Numbered from the stretch's first letter, positions 44,082 through 53,021 are shown. The stretch is 53,373 nucleotides of DNA from JAGFIY01 sp964499285 (GCA_964499285.1 CAZCLA010000023.1:1-53373), one strand, 5' to 3'. Numbers and translations are program-made. The notes: a model not told the origin generated them from the letters alone.

Positions 44082-45229
44082 CTAAATTTTTTCAACATCT
44101 TAACTAAGACATCCGAAGCATAATCAATTTCTTCAAATGTATTTTGCGGCGAAAATGAAAATCTTATTGTTCCTTGAGCGTCCTTGCTTTTCAAACCCGA
44201 GGCAAGAATCACATGCGATGGTTTAATAGTCCCCGAGGTGCACGCTGAACCGCTGGAACAAGCTACTCCGTTGATATCCATAAACATTAATATTGATTCA
44301 GAATCATTGTTGTAAATTTCATTTTTTAGTGTGAGAGATAAAATATATGGCGAAGCTTTTTCACCTCCGTTAATTAAAATCCCTTCTGAATCAAACTCTT
44401 TCACGTTGCTCAAAAACTTTTGCTTAAGTTCTCTAACAATTTCAAAATTATCGTTAATCGATTCTACAGAAATTTCTGCAGCTTTGGCAAAACCCATAAT
44501 ACCTAAAACATTTTCAGTTCCGCCGCGGCGATTTCTTTCTTGACCTCCGCCAATAATTAATGATGTCATCGGTGTTCCGTTTTTTACGTAAGCAAAACCT
44601 ACACCTTTCGGTCCGCCGATTTTATGTGCCGATGCGGATAGTGCATCTATTCCAAGTTTTTTTACATCAATTTCAATTTTACCGAAAGCCTGTACTGCAT
44701 CTGTATGAAAATAACAATCGGGATCCGAGATAATTTTTTTTAATTCAACGATGTTATTTACTGCACCGGTTTCGTTGTTGACGAATATTACTGACGCTAA
44801 TGATGTTTCTTTGTCAATTCCCTTTTGAAGCTCATCCTTTTCAAGCATCGAATCGTGATTTAATTCTAATTTTTCGATATCGTAACCCAATTTGCTTAAA
44901 GCATCTGCACTTTCGATTATAGCTTTGTGCTCGCCGCCCGTAATTAGAATTTTTTTTCTTTTCGTTTCTTCAAAATTAACTTTGGCAATTCCATTTAAAA
45001 CGTAGTTATCAGCCTCGGTTCCGCCGCTTGTGAAGTAAATTTCCGATGGATCGGCATTTATCAAATATGCAAATTTTTCCCTTGCTTCTTCAATTGCAAC
45101 TCTTACTTTCCTGCCGTAAGAATGTGTCGATGACGGATTGCCAAAATAGTCATTAAGATAGGGAAGCATGGCATTTATCACTTCCGGATGAATGTGAGTT
45201 GTTGCTGCATTGTCAAGATATACTTTCAT
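44072..45229 (-). CDS. Cysteine desulfurase (NifS/IscS type)
   Basis: A 385-residue PLP enzyme that removes sulfur from cysteine for Fe-S clusters and thio-modified tRNA. The PLP Lys lies in 'SAHKIGGPKG' (K203), the catalytic Cys in the short loop 'SSGSACTSG' (C330) and the cofactor-binding 'FHTDAVQAFGK' near 174-184. The compact loop marks the NifS/IscS group rather than SufS. No iscU or suf genes adjoin it. It begins inside the last codon of birA (ATGA overlap), so birA and this gene form one leftward unit. Confidence 0.95.
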   Translation of the reverse strand: MKVYLDNAATTHIHPEVINAMLPYLNDYFGNPSSTHSYGRKVRVAIEEAREKFAYLINADPSEIYFTSGGTEADNYVLNGIAKVNFEETKRKKILITGGEHKAIIESADALSKLGYDIEKLELNHDSMLEKDELQKGIDKETSLASVIFVNNETGAVNNIVELKKIISDPDCYFHTDAVQAFGKIEIDVKKLGIDALSASAHKIGGPKGVGFAYVKNGTPMTSLIIGGGQERNRRGGTENVLGIMGFAKAAEISVESINDNFEIVRELKQKFLSNVKEFDSEGILINGGEKASPYILSLTLKNEIYNNDSESILMFMDINGVACSSGSACTSGTIKPSHVILASGLKSKDAQGTIRFSFSPQNTFEEIDYASDVLVKMLKKFRKA

Positions 45230-46017
45230 AAATTGCGCTGGTTTGGGGTTAAGCTTACATCCCCAAAAGTGATTCTTTCAATTTTGTCATTATTTTTTAA
45301 TAGCAAATATCCATCCTCGTCGATATCATAGAACACGCCGAATTTAGTCTGGTCACCATCCTCGATTTTTATTTTTTCACCGAGGTGTTTACTTCTCGAC
45401 TTCCAATCGTCAAGGACTTTTTCTTTGCTCGATTCGAGATCAATCAACATTTCTTCAAAATTATTAAGTAGTTCGCTTAACAATCTTTCCCTGCTTACAG
45501 TTTCTTTACACTCTCTTTTTATCGAAGTCGGTTTGATTCTATAGTCACCATTAAAAGCTGTTTGATTTACGTTTACACCGATCCCGACAACAACTTTTTC
45601 GATCTTGTTGCTTCTTGATGATGATTCAATCAATGTTCCCGCTGTTTTTTTGTCGTTTATCAAAACGTCATTGGGCCATTTAAGAGTAACGTCCAATTGA
45701 TACAAATTGTTTATTGAGTGCGCGATTGCAACGGCAGTTCCAAGATTGACTAGATTTAAGTTTTTAATATTTTCTTTCAATAATATGGAAAAAGTTAGGT
45801 TTAACTCGCGCGTGCTTCGCCAATCTCTGTTTAATCTTCCTCTGCCTTTTGTCTGCAGTTCGGCAAAAAGAACAGTCCCATGTTCCTTGAAGTCATTTGA
45901 ATTTAAAAGCAGAGAGTTTGTTGACTCAACTTCATCTATATAAATGAAATTTCGCCCGATAATTTCGGTATCAAGTTTTAAGTCGAATTCTTCGATATTA
46001 AATGCTGCTACTTCCAT
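45226..46017 (-). CDS. birA: Biotin--[acetyl-CoA-carboxylase] ligase, non-regulatory type
   Basis: 263 residues. The ligase makes biotinyl-AMP and attaches biotin to the carrier protein of acetyl-CoA carboxylase. 'YIDEVESTNSLLL', the nucleotide loop 'GRGRLNRDW' (58-66) and 'LKWPNDVLINDKKTAGTLIE' are diagnostic, and the small C-terminal SH3-like domain is present. There is no N-terminal helix-turn-helix, so it is the monofunctional form that does not repress biotin genes. It is divergent from hsp20 across a 219-base regulatory gap. Confidence 0.95.
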   Translation of the reverse strand: MEVAAFNIEEFDLKLDTEIIGRNFIYIDEVESTNSLLLNSNDFKEHGTVLFAELQTKGRGRLNRDWRSTRELNLTFSILLKENIKNLNLVNLGTAVAIAHSINNLYQLDVTLKWPNDVLINDKKTAGTLIESSSRSNKIEKVVVGIGVNVNQTAFNGDYRIKPTSIKRECKETVSRERLLSELLNNFEEMLIDLESSKEKVLDDWKSRSKHLGEKIKIEDGDQTKFGVFYDIDEDGYLLLKNNDKIERITFGDVSLTPNQRNL

Positions 46018-46036
46018 ATAATCTCCCGTGAATAAA

Positions 46037-46093
46037 TGACACAGAAAGCGTCATAATTACTTAATAGCGTCAATGTGTCACTAAAAATGTCAA
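46037..46093. promoter_or_regulatory. Cluster of TGTCA/TGACA half-sites upstream of hsp20
   Basis: TGACACA (46037-46043) and TGTGTCA (46074-46080) are exact inverted repeats 30 bases apart. Between them AGCGTCA occurs twice as a direct repeat (46047-46053 and 46066-46072), and another ATGTCA follows near 46087-46092. The cluster sits about 80-135 bases upstream of the sigma-54-like promoter, the usual distance for an NtrC-type enhancer. It could equally serve the divergent birA gene. Confidence 0.55.
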
Positions 46094-46171
46094 TAATTTC
46101 ATAAGCAAATTATTTAGTTAATATTCCTCTAAGTTATTTATTTACAATAAGTTACGTCAATTTTTATTGTC

Positions 46172-46188
46172 TTGGCACGCCCTTTGAT
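46172..46188 (+). promoter_or_regulatory. Sigma-54-like -24/-12 promoter of the hsp20-dnaK operon
   Basis: TTGGCACG, four bases, then TTGAT: this matches the sigma-54 consensus (TGGCACG-N4-TTGCW) at all but one position, the -12 C, which is A here. Transcription would start near 46199, 38 bases before the hsp20 ATG. The same bases also offer a weak GATAAT -10 but with no matching -35, and no CIRCE element is visible. Confidence 0.45.
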
Positions 46189-46236
46189 AATGTTTAAGCA
46201 GAAATCAAAAAAAACAATAGCAAAAAGGAGGATACC

Positions 46237-46662
46237 ATGAGAATCGTAAAATTTGATCCCGTAAGAGAATTTGAAAATATACAAAATAATTTCGAAAGAT
46301 TTTTTGGTGATATCGATCTCGCACCATTCAAACATTTCACACCAAGTGTTGATGTAATTCGTGAGAATGATAAAATTGTCATCGAAGCGGAAATGCCCGG
46401 TGTTAAGAAAAATGATATCAAGATTTCGATTAAGGATAATGTTTTAACAATCGAAGGTGAAAAGAAATTTTCTGAGGAGAAGAAGGAAAAAGAATATTTC
46501 CGAAGTGAAAGAAGTTTTGGATCTTTCAAACGAAGCTTTACATTACCCGAAGATGTTGATGTTGAAAAAGTGAACGCTAAATATGAAGATGGAATTCTTT
46601 CATTATCGATGAATAAGATTGAACCAAAACAACCGGAAGTGAAAGAAATTAAAGTTAACTAA
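46237..46662 (+). CDS. Hsp20-family small heat-shock protein
   Basis: 141 residues. The alpha-crystallin domain spans about 38-130: 'PSVDVIRENDKIVIEAEMPG', 'VLTIEGEKKF', 'RSFGSFKRSFTLPEDVD' and the 'DGILSLSM' strand, with a C-terminal I-x-V tail. It holds unfolding proteins for refolding by DnaK, whose gene follows. The start has a strong AAGGAGG site. It is the first gene of the chaperone operon. Confidence 0.95.
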   Translation: MRIVKFDPVREFENIQNNFERFFGDIDLAPFKHFTPSVDVIRENDKIVIEAEMPGVKKNDIKISIKDNVLTIEGEKKFSEEKKEKEYFRSERSFGSFKRSFTLPEDVDVEKVNAKYEDGILSLSMNKIEPKQPEVKEIKVN

Positions 46663-46672
46663 AAATCGGATT

Positions 46673-46696
46673 GCGGCAGTTTTCTGCCGCTTTTCA
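46673..46696 (+). terminator. Hairpin between hsp20 and dnaK
   Basis: GCGGCAG (46673-46679) and CTGCCGC (46684-46690) form a perfect 7-base stem around TTTT, followed by TTTTC. With only four Ts it may act as a partial terminator or mRNA-processing/stability element that sets the hsp20:dnaK ratio. Confidence 0.75.
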
Positions 46697-46713
46697 TTTA
46701 AGGAGGAATTGAA

Positions 46714-48657
46714 ATGGGAAAGATAATAGGAATTGATTTAGGTACGACTAACTCTTGCGTTGCCGTAATGGAGGGTAACGAACCGGTTGTTATACCGAAT
46801 TCAGAAGGAGGAAGAACTACACCTTCAGTAATTGGTTTTACTAAAAGCGGTGAAAGATTGGTAGGGCAGCCGGCAAAACGACAAGCGGTTACCAATCCGA
46901 AGAATACAGTCTTCTCTATTAAAAGATTTATGGGAAGAAGAAAGGATGAAGTTGCACACGAAATTCACGAAGTTCCTTACCAAATAGTTGAAGGCGATAA
47001 CGGAACTGCGAGAGTTAAGATAGATGATAGAGTTTATTCACCCCCGGAAATCAGTGCAATGGTTCTTCAAAAGATGAAGAAAACTGCAGAAGATTATTTG
47101 GGTCAGGAAGTAACAGAAGCAGTAATTACCGTCCCGGCATATTTTAATGATGCTCAGAGACAAGCGACTAAAGATGCCGGTGAAATTGCCGGACTTACGG
47201 TTAAAAGAATTATTAACGAACCAACTGCTGCTGCACTTGCTTACGGTCTTGATAAGAAAAACAAAGAACAACTGGTTGCAGTTTATGACTTAGGCGGTGG
47301 AACGTTTGATATTTCGATCCTTCAGTTGGGCGATGGTGTGTTTGAAGTGAAATCTACAAACGGCGATACTCATCTCGGCGGTGATGATTTCGATCAGAGA
47401 TTGATAGACTATTTAGCAGACGAGTTCAAGAAGGATGAAGGTATCGATTTGCGAAAAGATCCTATGGCACTTCAGAGACTTAAAGAGGCTGCCGAAAAAG
47501 CAAAAATCGAATTGTCTTCATCAATGTCTACTGATGTTAATCTGCCCTTTGTTACTGCAACTCAAGACGGTCCAAAACACTTGAATATAACAATATCACG
47601 TTCGAAGTTCGAACAATTAGTTGATGATCTTATTGAAAGAACTGCCGGGCCTTGTGAACAAGCAATAAAAGACGCCGGAGTTTCAGCTTCGCAGATAGAC
47701 GAAGTGATTCTTGTAGGCGGTTCAACAAGAGTTCCGAAAGTCGTAGAAACTGTTAAGAAGATATTCGGCAAAGAACCGCACAAAGGTGTAAATCCTGATG
47801 AAGTTGTTGCGGTTGGAGCGGCTATTCAAGGCGGTGTTCTTTCAGGTGATGTTAAAGATGTTCTCCTTCTTGATGTAACTCCGCTCTCGTTAGGAATCGA
47901 AACACTCGGCGGTGTTATGACGAAACTTATTGATGCAAACACAACAATTCCTACAAGAAAGAGTGAAGTTTTTTCAACGGCAGCGGATAGTCAGCCTTCG
48001 GTTGAAATTCATATCCTTCAAGGCGAAAGACCGATGGCTCAGGACAACAGATCGCTCGGAAGATTTCATCTTGACGGAATTCCCCCTGCACCTAGAGGAG
48101 TGCCGCAAATTGAAGTTACTTTCGACATTGATGCAAACGGAATCTTAAACGTTAGTGCAAAAGATAAGGCTACTAATAAGGAACAAAGCATTAGAATTAC
48201 TTCGTCCAGCGGTTTGAACGAAGAAGAAATTGAAAAGATGAAGAATGCGGCTAAAGAGCATGCTGCTGAGGATAAAAAGAAAAAAGAATCAGTTGAGGTT
48301 AGAAATCAAGCAGATAATCTTGTCTTCCAAACTAAGAAGCAGATCACTGAATTGGGTGATAAAATTCCGGCTGATGCAAAATCAAAACTTGAAGCAGAAA
48401 TTACAAAAGTAGAAGATGCATTGAAAACAAACGATACTAACACAATAAAATCTGCAACAGAAAACCTAAATAAAGTATGGGGTGAAATTGCTCAGAATCT
48501 TTATCAGCAGCAAGGCGGACCTCAAGGTGCACCTGGTGCGGATCCAAGTGCCGGTCAAAAGTCGGACACTTCAAGCGAAAGTGAAGGCAAAAAGACCGAT
48601 GGCGATGTTGAGGATGCATCTTATGAGGTTGTAGATGATGATAAGGAAGATAAATAA
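46714..48657 (+). CDS. dnaK: Molecular chaperone DnaK (Hsp70)
   Basis: 647 residues, full length. The ATPase domain opens with 'KIIGIDLGTTNSCVAVMEG' and includes 'VYDLGGGTFDISILQ' and 'ILVGGSTRVPKV'; the substrate-binding domain has 'LLLDVTPLSLGIETLGGVMT', and the C-terminal lid ends in the acidic Asp/Glu/Lys tail after a Gly/Gln/Pro linker. It refolds client proteins in an ATP cycle with DnaJ and GrpE, neither of which is encoded here. A strong AAGGAGG site precedes the ATG. Confidence 0.98.
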   Translation: MGKIIGIDLGTTNSCVAVMEGNEPVVIPNSEGGRTTPSVIGFTKSGERLVGQPAKRQAVTNPKNTVFSIKRFMGRRKDEVAHEIHEVPYQIVEGDNGTARVKIDDRVYSPPEISAMVLQKMKKTAEDYLGQEVTEAVITVPAYFNDAQRQATKDAGEIAGLTVKRIINEPTAAALAYGLDKKNKEQLVAVYDLGGGTFDISILQLGDGVFEVKSTNGDTHLGGDDFDQRLIDYLADEFKKDEGIDLRKDPMALQRLKEAAEKAKIELSSSMSTDVNLPFVTATQDGPKHLNITISRSKFEQLVDDLIERTAGPCEQAIKDAGVSASQIDEVILVGGSTRVPKVVETVKKIFGKEPHKGVNPDEVVAVGAAIQGGVLSGDVKDVLLLDVTPLSLGIETLGGVMTKLIDANTTIPTRKSEVFSTAADSQPSVEIHILQGERPMAQDNRSLGRFHLDGIPPAPRGVPQIEVTFDIDANGILNVSAKDKATNKEQSIRITSSSGLNEEEIEKMKNAAKEHAAEDKKKKESVEVRNQADNLVFQTKKQITELGDKIPADAKSKLEAEITKVEDALKTNDTNTIKSATENLNKVWGEIAQNLYQQQGGPQGAPGADPSAGQKSDTSSESEGKKTDGDVEDASYEVVDDDKEDK

Positions 48658-48671
48658 TTAAGGAGGATGAT

Positions 48672-49073
48672 ATGACAACAGAAAATAAAGAAATGGTAAA
48701 AGTTGAAGGGAAAAAATACAATGAGTGGGATGAAGCCCTGAAGAATGAAAATTGGGTTCCGCCTCTGGTTGATATTATCGAAAGCGAGGATAATTATCTG
48801 CTAATCGCAGATATGCCCGGTGTTGAACGCAATAATATCAAGATAAAAATTGAGGACGAGTATCTAATTCTGATGGGAAGAATTGATTACGATAAAATGA
48901 AGAATCAGTCTTATGTGTTGAAAGAAAAAAGTCTCGGCAACTTTTATAGAAAATTTAAAATATCCGATAGCGTTGACGATAGAGACGTAGAAGCTAAATA
49001 TGAGAATGGACAGTTAATGATAAGATTGGCTAAGAGTGAGCGGATGAAAACAAAGATAATCTCCATTGATTAA
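48672..49073 (+). CDS. Second, divergent Hsp20-family protein
   Basis: 133 residues with an alpha-crystallin domain at about 35-128 ('PLVDIIESEDNYLLIADMPG', 'LGNFYRKFKISDSVD', 'ENGQLMIRLAK'). It differs strongly from the Hsp20 encoded two genes upstream and has a short, charged N-terminus, so it may make smaller oligomers or a hetero-oligomer. It starts 14 bases after dnaK behind AAGGAGG and is the last gene of the operon. Confidence 0.92.
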   Translation: MTTENKEMVKVEGKKYNEWDEALKNENWVPPLVDIIESEDNYLLIADMPGVERNNIKIKIEDEYLILMGRIDYDKMKNQSYVLKEKSLGNFYRKFKISDSVDDRDVEAKYENGQLMIRLAKSERMKTKIISID

Positions 49074-49093
49074 CTTTCCCACTAACTAACTGA

Positions 49094-49120
49094 AAAGTCC
49101 GGTTTATGCCGGACTTTTTT
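49094..49120. terminator. Bidirectional rho-independent terminator
   Basis: AAAGTCCGG (49094-49102) pairs perfectly with CCGGACTTT (49109-49117) around a 6-base loop, followed by a run of T. The A-rich flank gives a U-run for the opposite strand as well, so it ends both the chaperone operon and the leftward regulator gene. Confidence 0.92.
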
Positions 49121-50526
49121 TATTTCCCTATACCATAATTTTTCAGCATTTTTAACAAGCCTTGGTAACTTAAACCTAAATGTTCTGCTGCTCTAGTTTT
49201 ATTTCCCCCGTAAGAATTAAGAACTTTTTGCACAAGCCATTTTTTTGCACTATCTAGCTCTTTTATAGTTAGATCGTGGAAATGATATTTGTACTTACCG
49301 TTAACAGAATTAATTTTTGAATAATCGAGCAGCAATTCAATAGGAGTTCCGCTGTTTGGAAATAAAACCCATTTTTGCGCAAAATTTGAAAGCTGTCTTA
49401 TATTGCCCGGCCAATCGTATTGCTTAAGAATTTTCAATTCATGGCTGCTTAATTTTTGTGGAGATGTTTTAAATTTTTTCGAGAATTTATTTATAAAATG
49501 CTGAAGAAGAGGTTCAAAATCTTCCATTCTTTCTCTTAACGGAGGAAGATTAAGTTCAACGTTGGATAATCTATGAAAAAGGTCCGACCGGAATAAATTA
49601 TACTCAATTGCGTCGTGAATATTTCTGTTTGTTGTCGAAATTATCTGAACGTCAATCTTTGTTTCTTCGGTGCTTCCGAGTCTTTTTACTGTTCTGTTTT
49701 CAACACTTCTTAATAACTTTGCCTGAAGTTCTATCGGGATTTCCGTTATTTCATCTAAAAATAAAATCCCTTTATCTGCAATCTCGAATAAACCTGCCTG
49801 CGAATTTCCCGCCCCGGTGTAAGAACCCTTTGTGTAACCGAAGAGTTCTGATTCAAACAAAGAACTAGAAAGAGCGGGACAGTTTACCGGAACAAAAGGT
49901 TTATTGTTTCTAATGCCGCTTCTGTATATGTATTTTGCAAGCAGTTCTTTTCCGGTTCCGCTTTCTCCGCTAATTAAAATATTAACGGGTACTGCAGCGG
50001 CTTTTTTTGCATTATCCAAAATTTGCAAAAAGACTTTCGATCTGCCAATCATTAAATCAGCTTGATCAATTCCGGTCTCTTCTGTGAGCTGCGAGGTCAG
50101 TATTTTATTCTCTTTCTCCAGACGTTCTTTCAGCTTTATGTTCTCGAGTTCCGTTTGCTGATTTTTTAAAATCTTATTTACAGTTGCATATAACTCGCTT
50201 TCATCATATGGTTTCTTTAAGATATCTTCTACACCTAATTTTATGGCTTTAAGTATCGATTTTTCTTCGCTGTAGCCGGTTATCAATAAGTACTTTAACA
50301 ATGATTTGCTGGTTCTTGTTTTTTCAATTACCTCTAAACCGCTGGAACCGGGGAGTTTCAAATCAACAATCGCAAGATTGAATTTTTCATTTATTAAATG
50401 ACTGATTGCAGCTTCCGCACTATTTACGCAAATAATTTCATAACCCATTGATTTCACCGCAAGCCGTATATTTTCTAGCGAATTTTCTTCGTCGTCTACT
50501 GCAAGTATTTTGATTCTTTCACTCAT
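49120..50526 (-). CDS. Sigma-54-dependent response regulator (NtrC family)
   Basis: 468 residues in three domains. The receiver (1-120) has D11/D12, phosphorylation site D55 ('LAIVDLKLPG') and 'LKKPY'. The AAA+ domain (about 158-395) has Walker A GESGTGKE (187-194), the sigma-54-contacting loop as GSYTGA (234-239, a variant of GAFTGA), Walker B 'GILFLDEI' (253-260) and the 'RLSNVELNLPPLRER' sensor region. The C-terminal Fis-type helix-turn-helix is at about 435-465. It activates transcription by RNA polymerase carrying sigma-54. Its start overlaps the end of the cognate kinase gene by 4 bases. Target genes are not proven; the neighbouring chaperone operon is a candidate. Confidence 0.95.
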   Translation of the reverse strand: MSERIKILAVDDEENSLENIRLAVKSMGYEIICVNSAEAAISHLINEKFNLAIVDLKLPGSSGLEVIEKTRTSKSLLKYLLITGYSEEKSILKAIKLGVEDILKKPYDESELYATVNKILKNQQTELENIKLKERLEKENKILTSQLTEETGIDQADLMIGRSKVFLQILDNAKKAAAVPVNILISGESGTGKELLAKYIYRSGIRNNKPFVPVNCPALSSSLFESELFGYTKGSYTGAGNSQAGLFEIADKGILFLDEITEIPIELQAKLLRSVENRTVKRLGSTEETKIDVQIISTTNRNIHDAIEYNLFRSDLFHRLSNVELNLPPLRERMEDFEPLLQHFINKFSKKFKTSPQKLSSHELKILKQYDWPGNIRQLSNFAQKWVLFPNSGTPIELLLDYSKINSVNGKYKYHFHDLTIKELDSAKKWLVQKVLNSYGGNKTRAAEHLGLSYQGLLKMLKNYGIGK

Positions 50527-52730
50527 GTCTGATAATGATTTATTGGAATTGAAATTATAACTTCGGCTCCTTCAGAAGTATTCTTAAGCTGTAATTTTCC
50601 GTTGATGGAGTCAACTATACGTTTTACGATCCAGAGACCTAAACCCGTACCCTTTCCTTTTTCTTTTGTTGTTCTGAAAGCCTCAAATGCACTTTTTAGA
50701 ATTTCGGCATCAAATCCGGTTCCCGAGTCCCGGACTTTTATGATACCGAAATCGTTCTCTGAATAATAGTAGACTAATATTTCCTTCTTTTTGGAATTTG
50801 ATTCAAGAATTGCATCTTTAGCATTAAATAAAACATTAGTTAAAATTTGGCTCAGTTCAGTATAGTCCACTTTTAATTTAGAATTACTTTTTATTTTGAC
50901 GGTTACATTTATGCCTAACATTTCGAACTGTTTCCCGAACAGCAGTATCCAATCCTCCCATGCTTCCTCAAAAGTGCAGAAATTTTTTTGCTCACTAAGT
51001 TTTGAGGAAATAAGAAATTTCTCGACAATTACTTTAGCCCTTTTTGAAGCTCGTTCTATCAAATTTATATTTTCCGAATCATTTTCGTCTGTTCTATCTT
51101 TTGCCTTTAATCTTTGAGCGCTGTTAAGAATTGCACCGATTGGACTGTTTAACTCGTGTGCGATGCTGCTTGCTATTATACCCACAACCGCAAGTTTTTC
51201 TGCTTGTACAAGTTTCGCGGTTGTCTCTTCCAATTCGTCTTTTTGCCTGCTAATTTTCCTTGAGGCAGTGCGCATTGTTTGTCCCCAAAGAAATATGATA
51301 AGCATCAACAAAAAAGAAACACTCAATGCAAGAATCCACATTGTGTCAGTCGAAATTCGTTTATGCCATGGAATGTAGGCTAGATTGTAAAAATATGTTC
51401 CTTCCGAATTGACTGAATAGAATTTATCCGAGAGCGGCAGATACTTCAATTCTGTGTCTATCGGGATGGAAGCCAATAGTTCAAAATCGTTGTTATATAT
51501 GAAACTGTGTTTAGTGTTAACCAATATTTTTTCTCCGATCAGTATCGTTTCTTGTCCTTTGATGAAACACCGAATGTCGTTTAATTTCACTGACTTAGTG
51601 AACCAGTCATCAATTCTATTAAACGGCAAAACCGCGATATCACTTTTCGGTGTGTTCATTATTACAGTTTCGTTTTCGAAAAAAACTGTACTTAGTCTTA
51701 CCGGAGAATTATATCTGTGCAGGATTTCACCATTTTGAATGTTCAGTTTAATAATGCTTCCGTTTGCTGTGTCCTGTTTGCTTCTGTGATATAAACCTAT
51801 AAAAATTTCTGAATCGAACGCTTTCGAAATTTTCGTCCAGTTGTACTCACCTCCAAGAGATACTTTCCAAATTTTTTCGCCCAATTTGTTTAAAGCAAAA
51901 ACATCCGAGGTAAAATCATCTGAATAATCGGGATTGTTTTCCTCCGGAGAGTCTGAATTTATATTTGTGTAAGCGGTTTCGTAGGGAACTATTTTTTCAA
52001 TTCCTTCGGATTTATCGGTATAAAAATATGTGCCTTTAGAAAAATAAAACCCGTTCGAAACACCGCTTGAAGAGGCTACCAAAGCAATTTCAGATTCCGG
52101 GGAAATGTTTTGATCAAGTAAACCAATTGTATATTCTGCTGTAGGGTAAAACCACAAAAGTGAGGATGTGTCGATATCGATTGCAAAAAAACCTCTTACG
52201 CTTCCTTTACTTGGATAATTTGAAACAACAGAAATTATAAGTTCATCGTTTGCATCATCGTCAAGGTTGAGATAAATGAAATCAAATTGATAAAATTCTT
52301 TCCTTTCGGTATAGATAGTGTAAATTGATTTTTTGTGATTTTCAGCCCCGAAATTAATAAGAACCAACTCAATCCTGTTTTCAAAAATGACTGGTACGAT
52401 CAATTCGTCAATGTCATCTTTATCATAATCGTAAACAGAAACGTTTTCAGAAAACCTGCAGGAATCCAAATGGAAGAAAACATTATCGATATAGAAAAAT
52501 TCGGGAGAGGCTATTCGAAGCTCGAGTTTTTTTGAATCTTTATCGATTCTAATCCAAGCATAAGATATTGAGTCGGATTCTACAAAGTCTCCTTCATCCA
52601 TCAGGAAAGTGGAGTGCAAAAATTTATCTAAAACAAGTTTGTGTGTCTCGCCCTCATTCTGTGCCGAGGTGATTTGCAGAAAGCAGAAAAATTGAACAAC
52701 AACTACTAAAAGTTGAAATGTTTTATTCAT
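50523..52730 (-). CDS. Membrane histidine kinase with beta-propeller-like periplasmic sensor
   Basis: 735 residues. A signal peptide (1-23) leads to a ~430-residue periplasmic region with FG-GAP/propeller-like repeats ('YDYDKDDIDELIVPV', 'LNLDDDANDELIISVV', 'NKLGEKIWKVSLGGEYNW'). One membrane helix lies at about 463-485 ('WILALSVSFLLMLIIFLWG'), then a coiled coil and the kinase core: phospho-acceptor His in 'SIAHELNSP' near 523 and an HATPase domain with 'NVLFNAKDAILES', 'VRDSGTGFD' and 'GKGTGLGLWIVKRI'. It is expected to phosphorylate the sigma-54-dependent regulator encoded directly downstream (4-base overlap). The signal sensed is unknown. Confidence 0.93.
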   Translation of the reverse strand: MNKTFQLLVVVVQFFCFLQITSAQNEGETHKLVLDKFLHSTFLMDEGDFVESDSISYAWIRIDKDSKKLELRIASPEFFYIDNVFFHLDSCRFSENVSVYDYDKDDIDELIVPVIFENRIELVLINFGAENHKKSIYTIYTERKEFYQFDFIYLNLDDDANDELIISVVSNYPSKGSVRGFFAIDIDTSSLLWFYPTAEYTIGLLDQNISPESEIALVASSSGVSNGFYFSKGTYFYTDKSEGIEKIVPYETAYTNINSDSPEENNPDYSDDFTSDVFALNKLGEKIWKVSLGGEYNWTKISKAFDSEIFIGLYHRSKQDTANGSIIKLNIQNGEILHRYNSPVRLSTVFFENETVIMNTPKSDIAVLPFNRIDDWFTKSVKLNDIRCFIKGQETILIGEKILVNTKHSFIYNNDFELLASIPIDTELKYLPLSDKFYSVNSEGTYFYNLAYIPWHKRISTDTMWILALSVSFLLMLIIFLWGQTMRTASRKISRQKDELEETTAKLVQAEKLAVVGIIASSIAHELNSPIGAILNSAQRLKAKDRTDENDSENINLIERASKRAKVIVEKFLISSKLSEQKNFCTFEEAWEDWILLFGKQFEMLGINVTVKIKSNSKLKVDYTELSQILTNVLFNAKDAILESNSKKKEILVYYYSENDFGIIKVRDSGTGFDAEILKSAFEAFRTTKEKGKGTGLGLWIVKRIVDSINGKLQLKNTSEGAEVIISIPINHYQT

Positions 52731-52813
52731 ACGGGGAAAAATATACGGTTAGCAGTAATTATATGCAACGAAAAAGTTATGATTTCCACGCCCCTCGCCC
52801 AAAATTCCGCCCA

Positions 52814-52834
52814 ACTATAAACTTAGTTTATAGT
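52814..52834. promoter_or_regulatory. Perfect 9-base dyad upstream of the kinase-regulator operon
   Basis: ACTATAAAC (52814-52822) and GTTTATAGT (52826-52834) are exact inverted repeats around TTA. They lie 84-104 bases before the histidine kinase start, where a regulator or enhancer-binding protein could act. No promoter hexamers were placed with confidence. Confidence 0.55.
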
Positions 52835-52998
52835 GAATGTAAAAAGAGTTTATAAATGATATAATAAAGCATCATTTTTCTTGCTTTGGAATGATCAGCT
52901 TTGAGCTGTTCAATCATCTTTTCGGTGAGATTTATTTTGTGCTTCTTTCAAATGCTTAATGAATTTGCGAATTTAATTAAATATTGCAAATCGATTTT

Positions 52999-53021
52999 GC
53001 TGAAGCTAAGCTCAGTTCAGC
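52999..53021. repeat. Inverted repeat GCTGAA/TTCAGC
   Basis: GCTGAA (52999-53004) and TTCAGC (53016-53021) flank an 11-base centre. It resembles a degenerate member of the hairpin family to its right. Confidence 0.4.
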
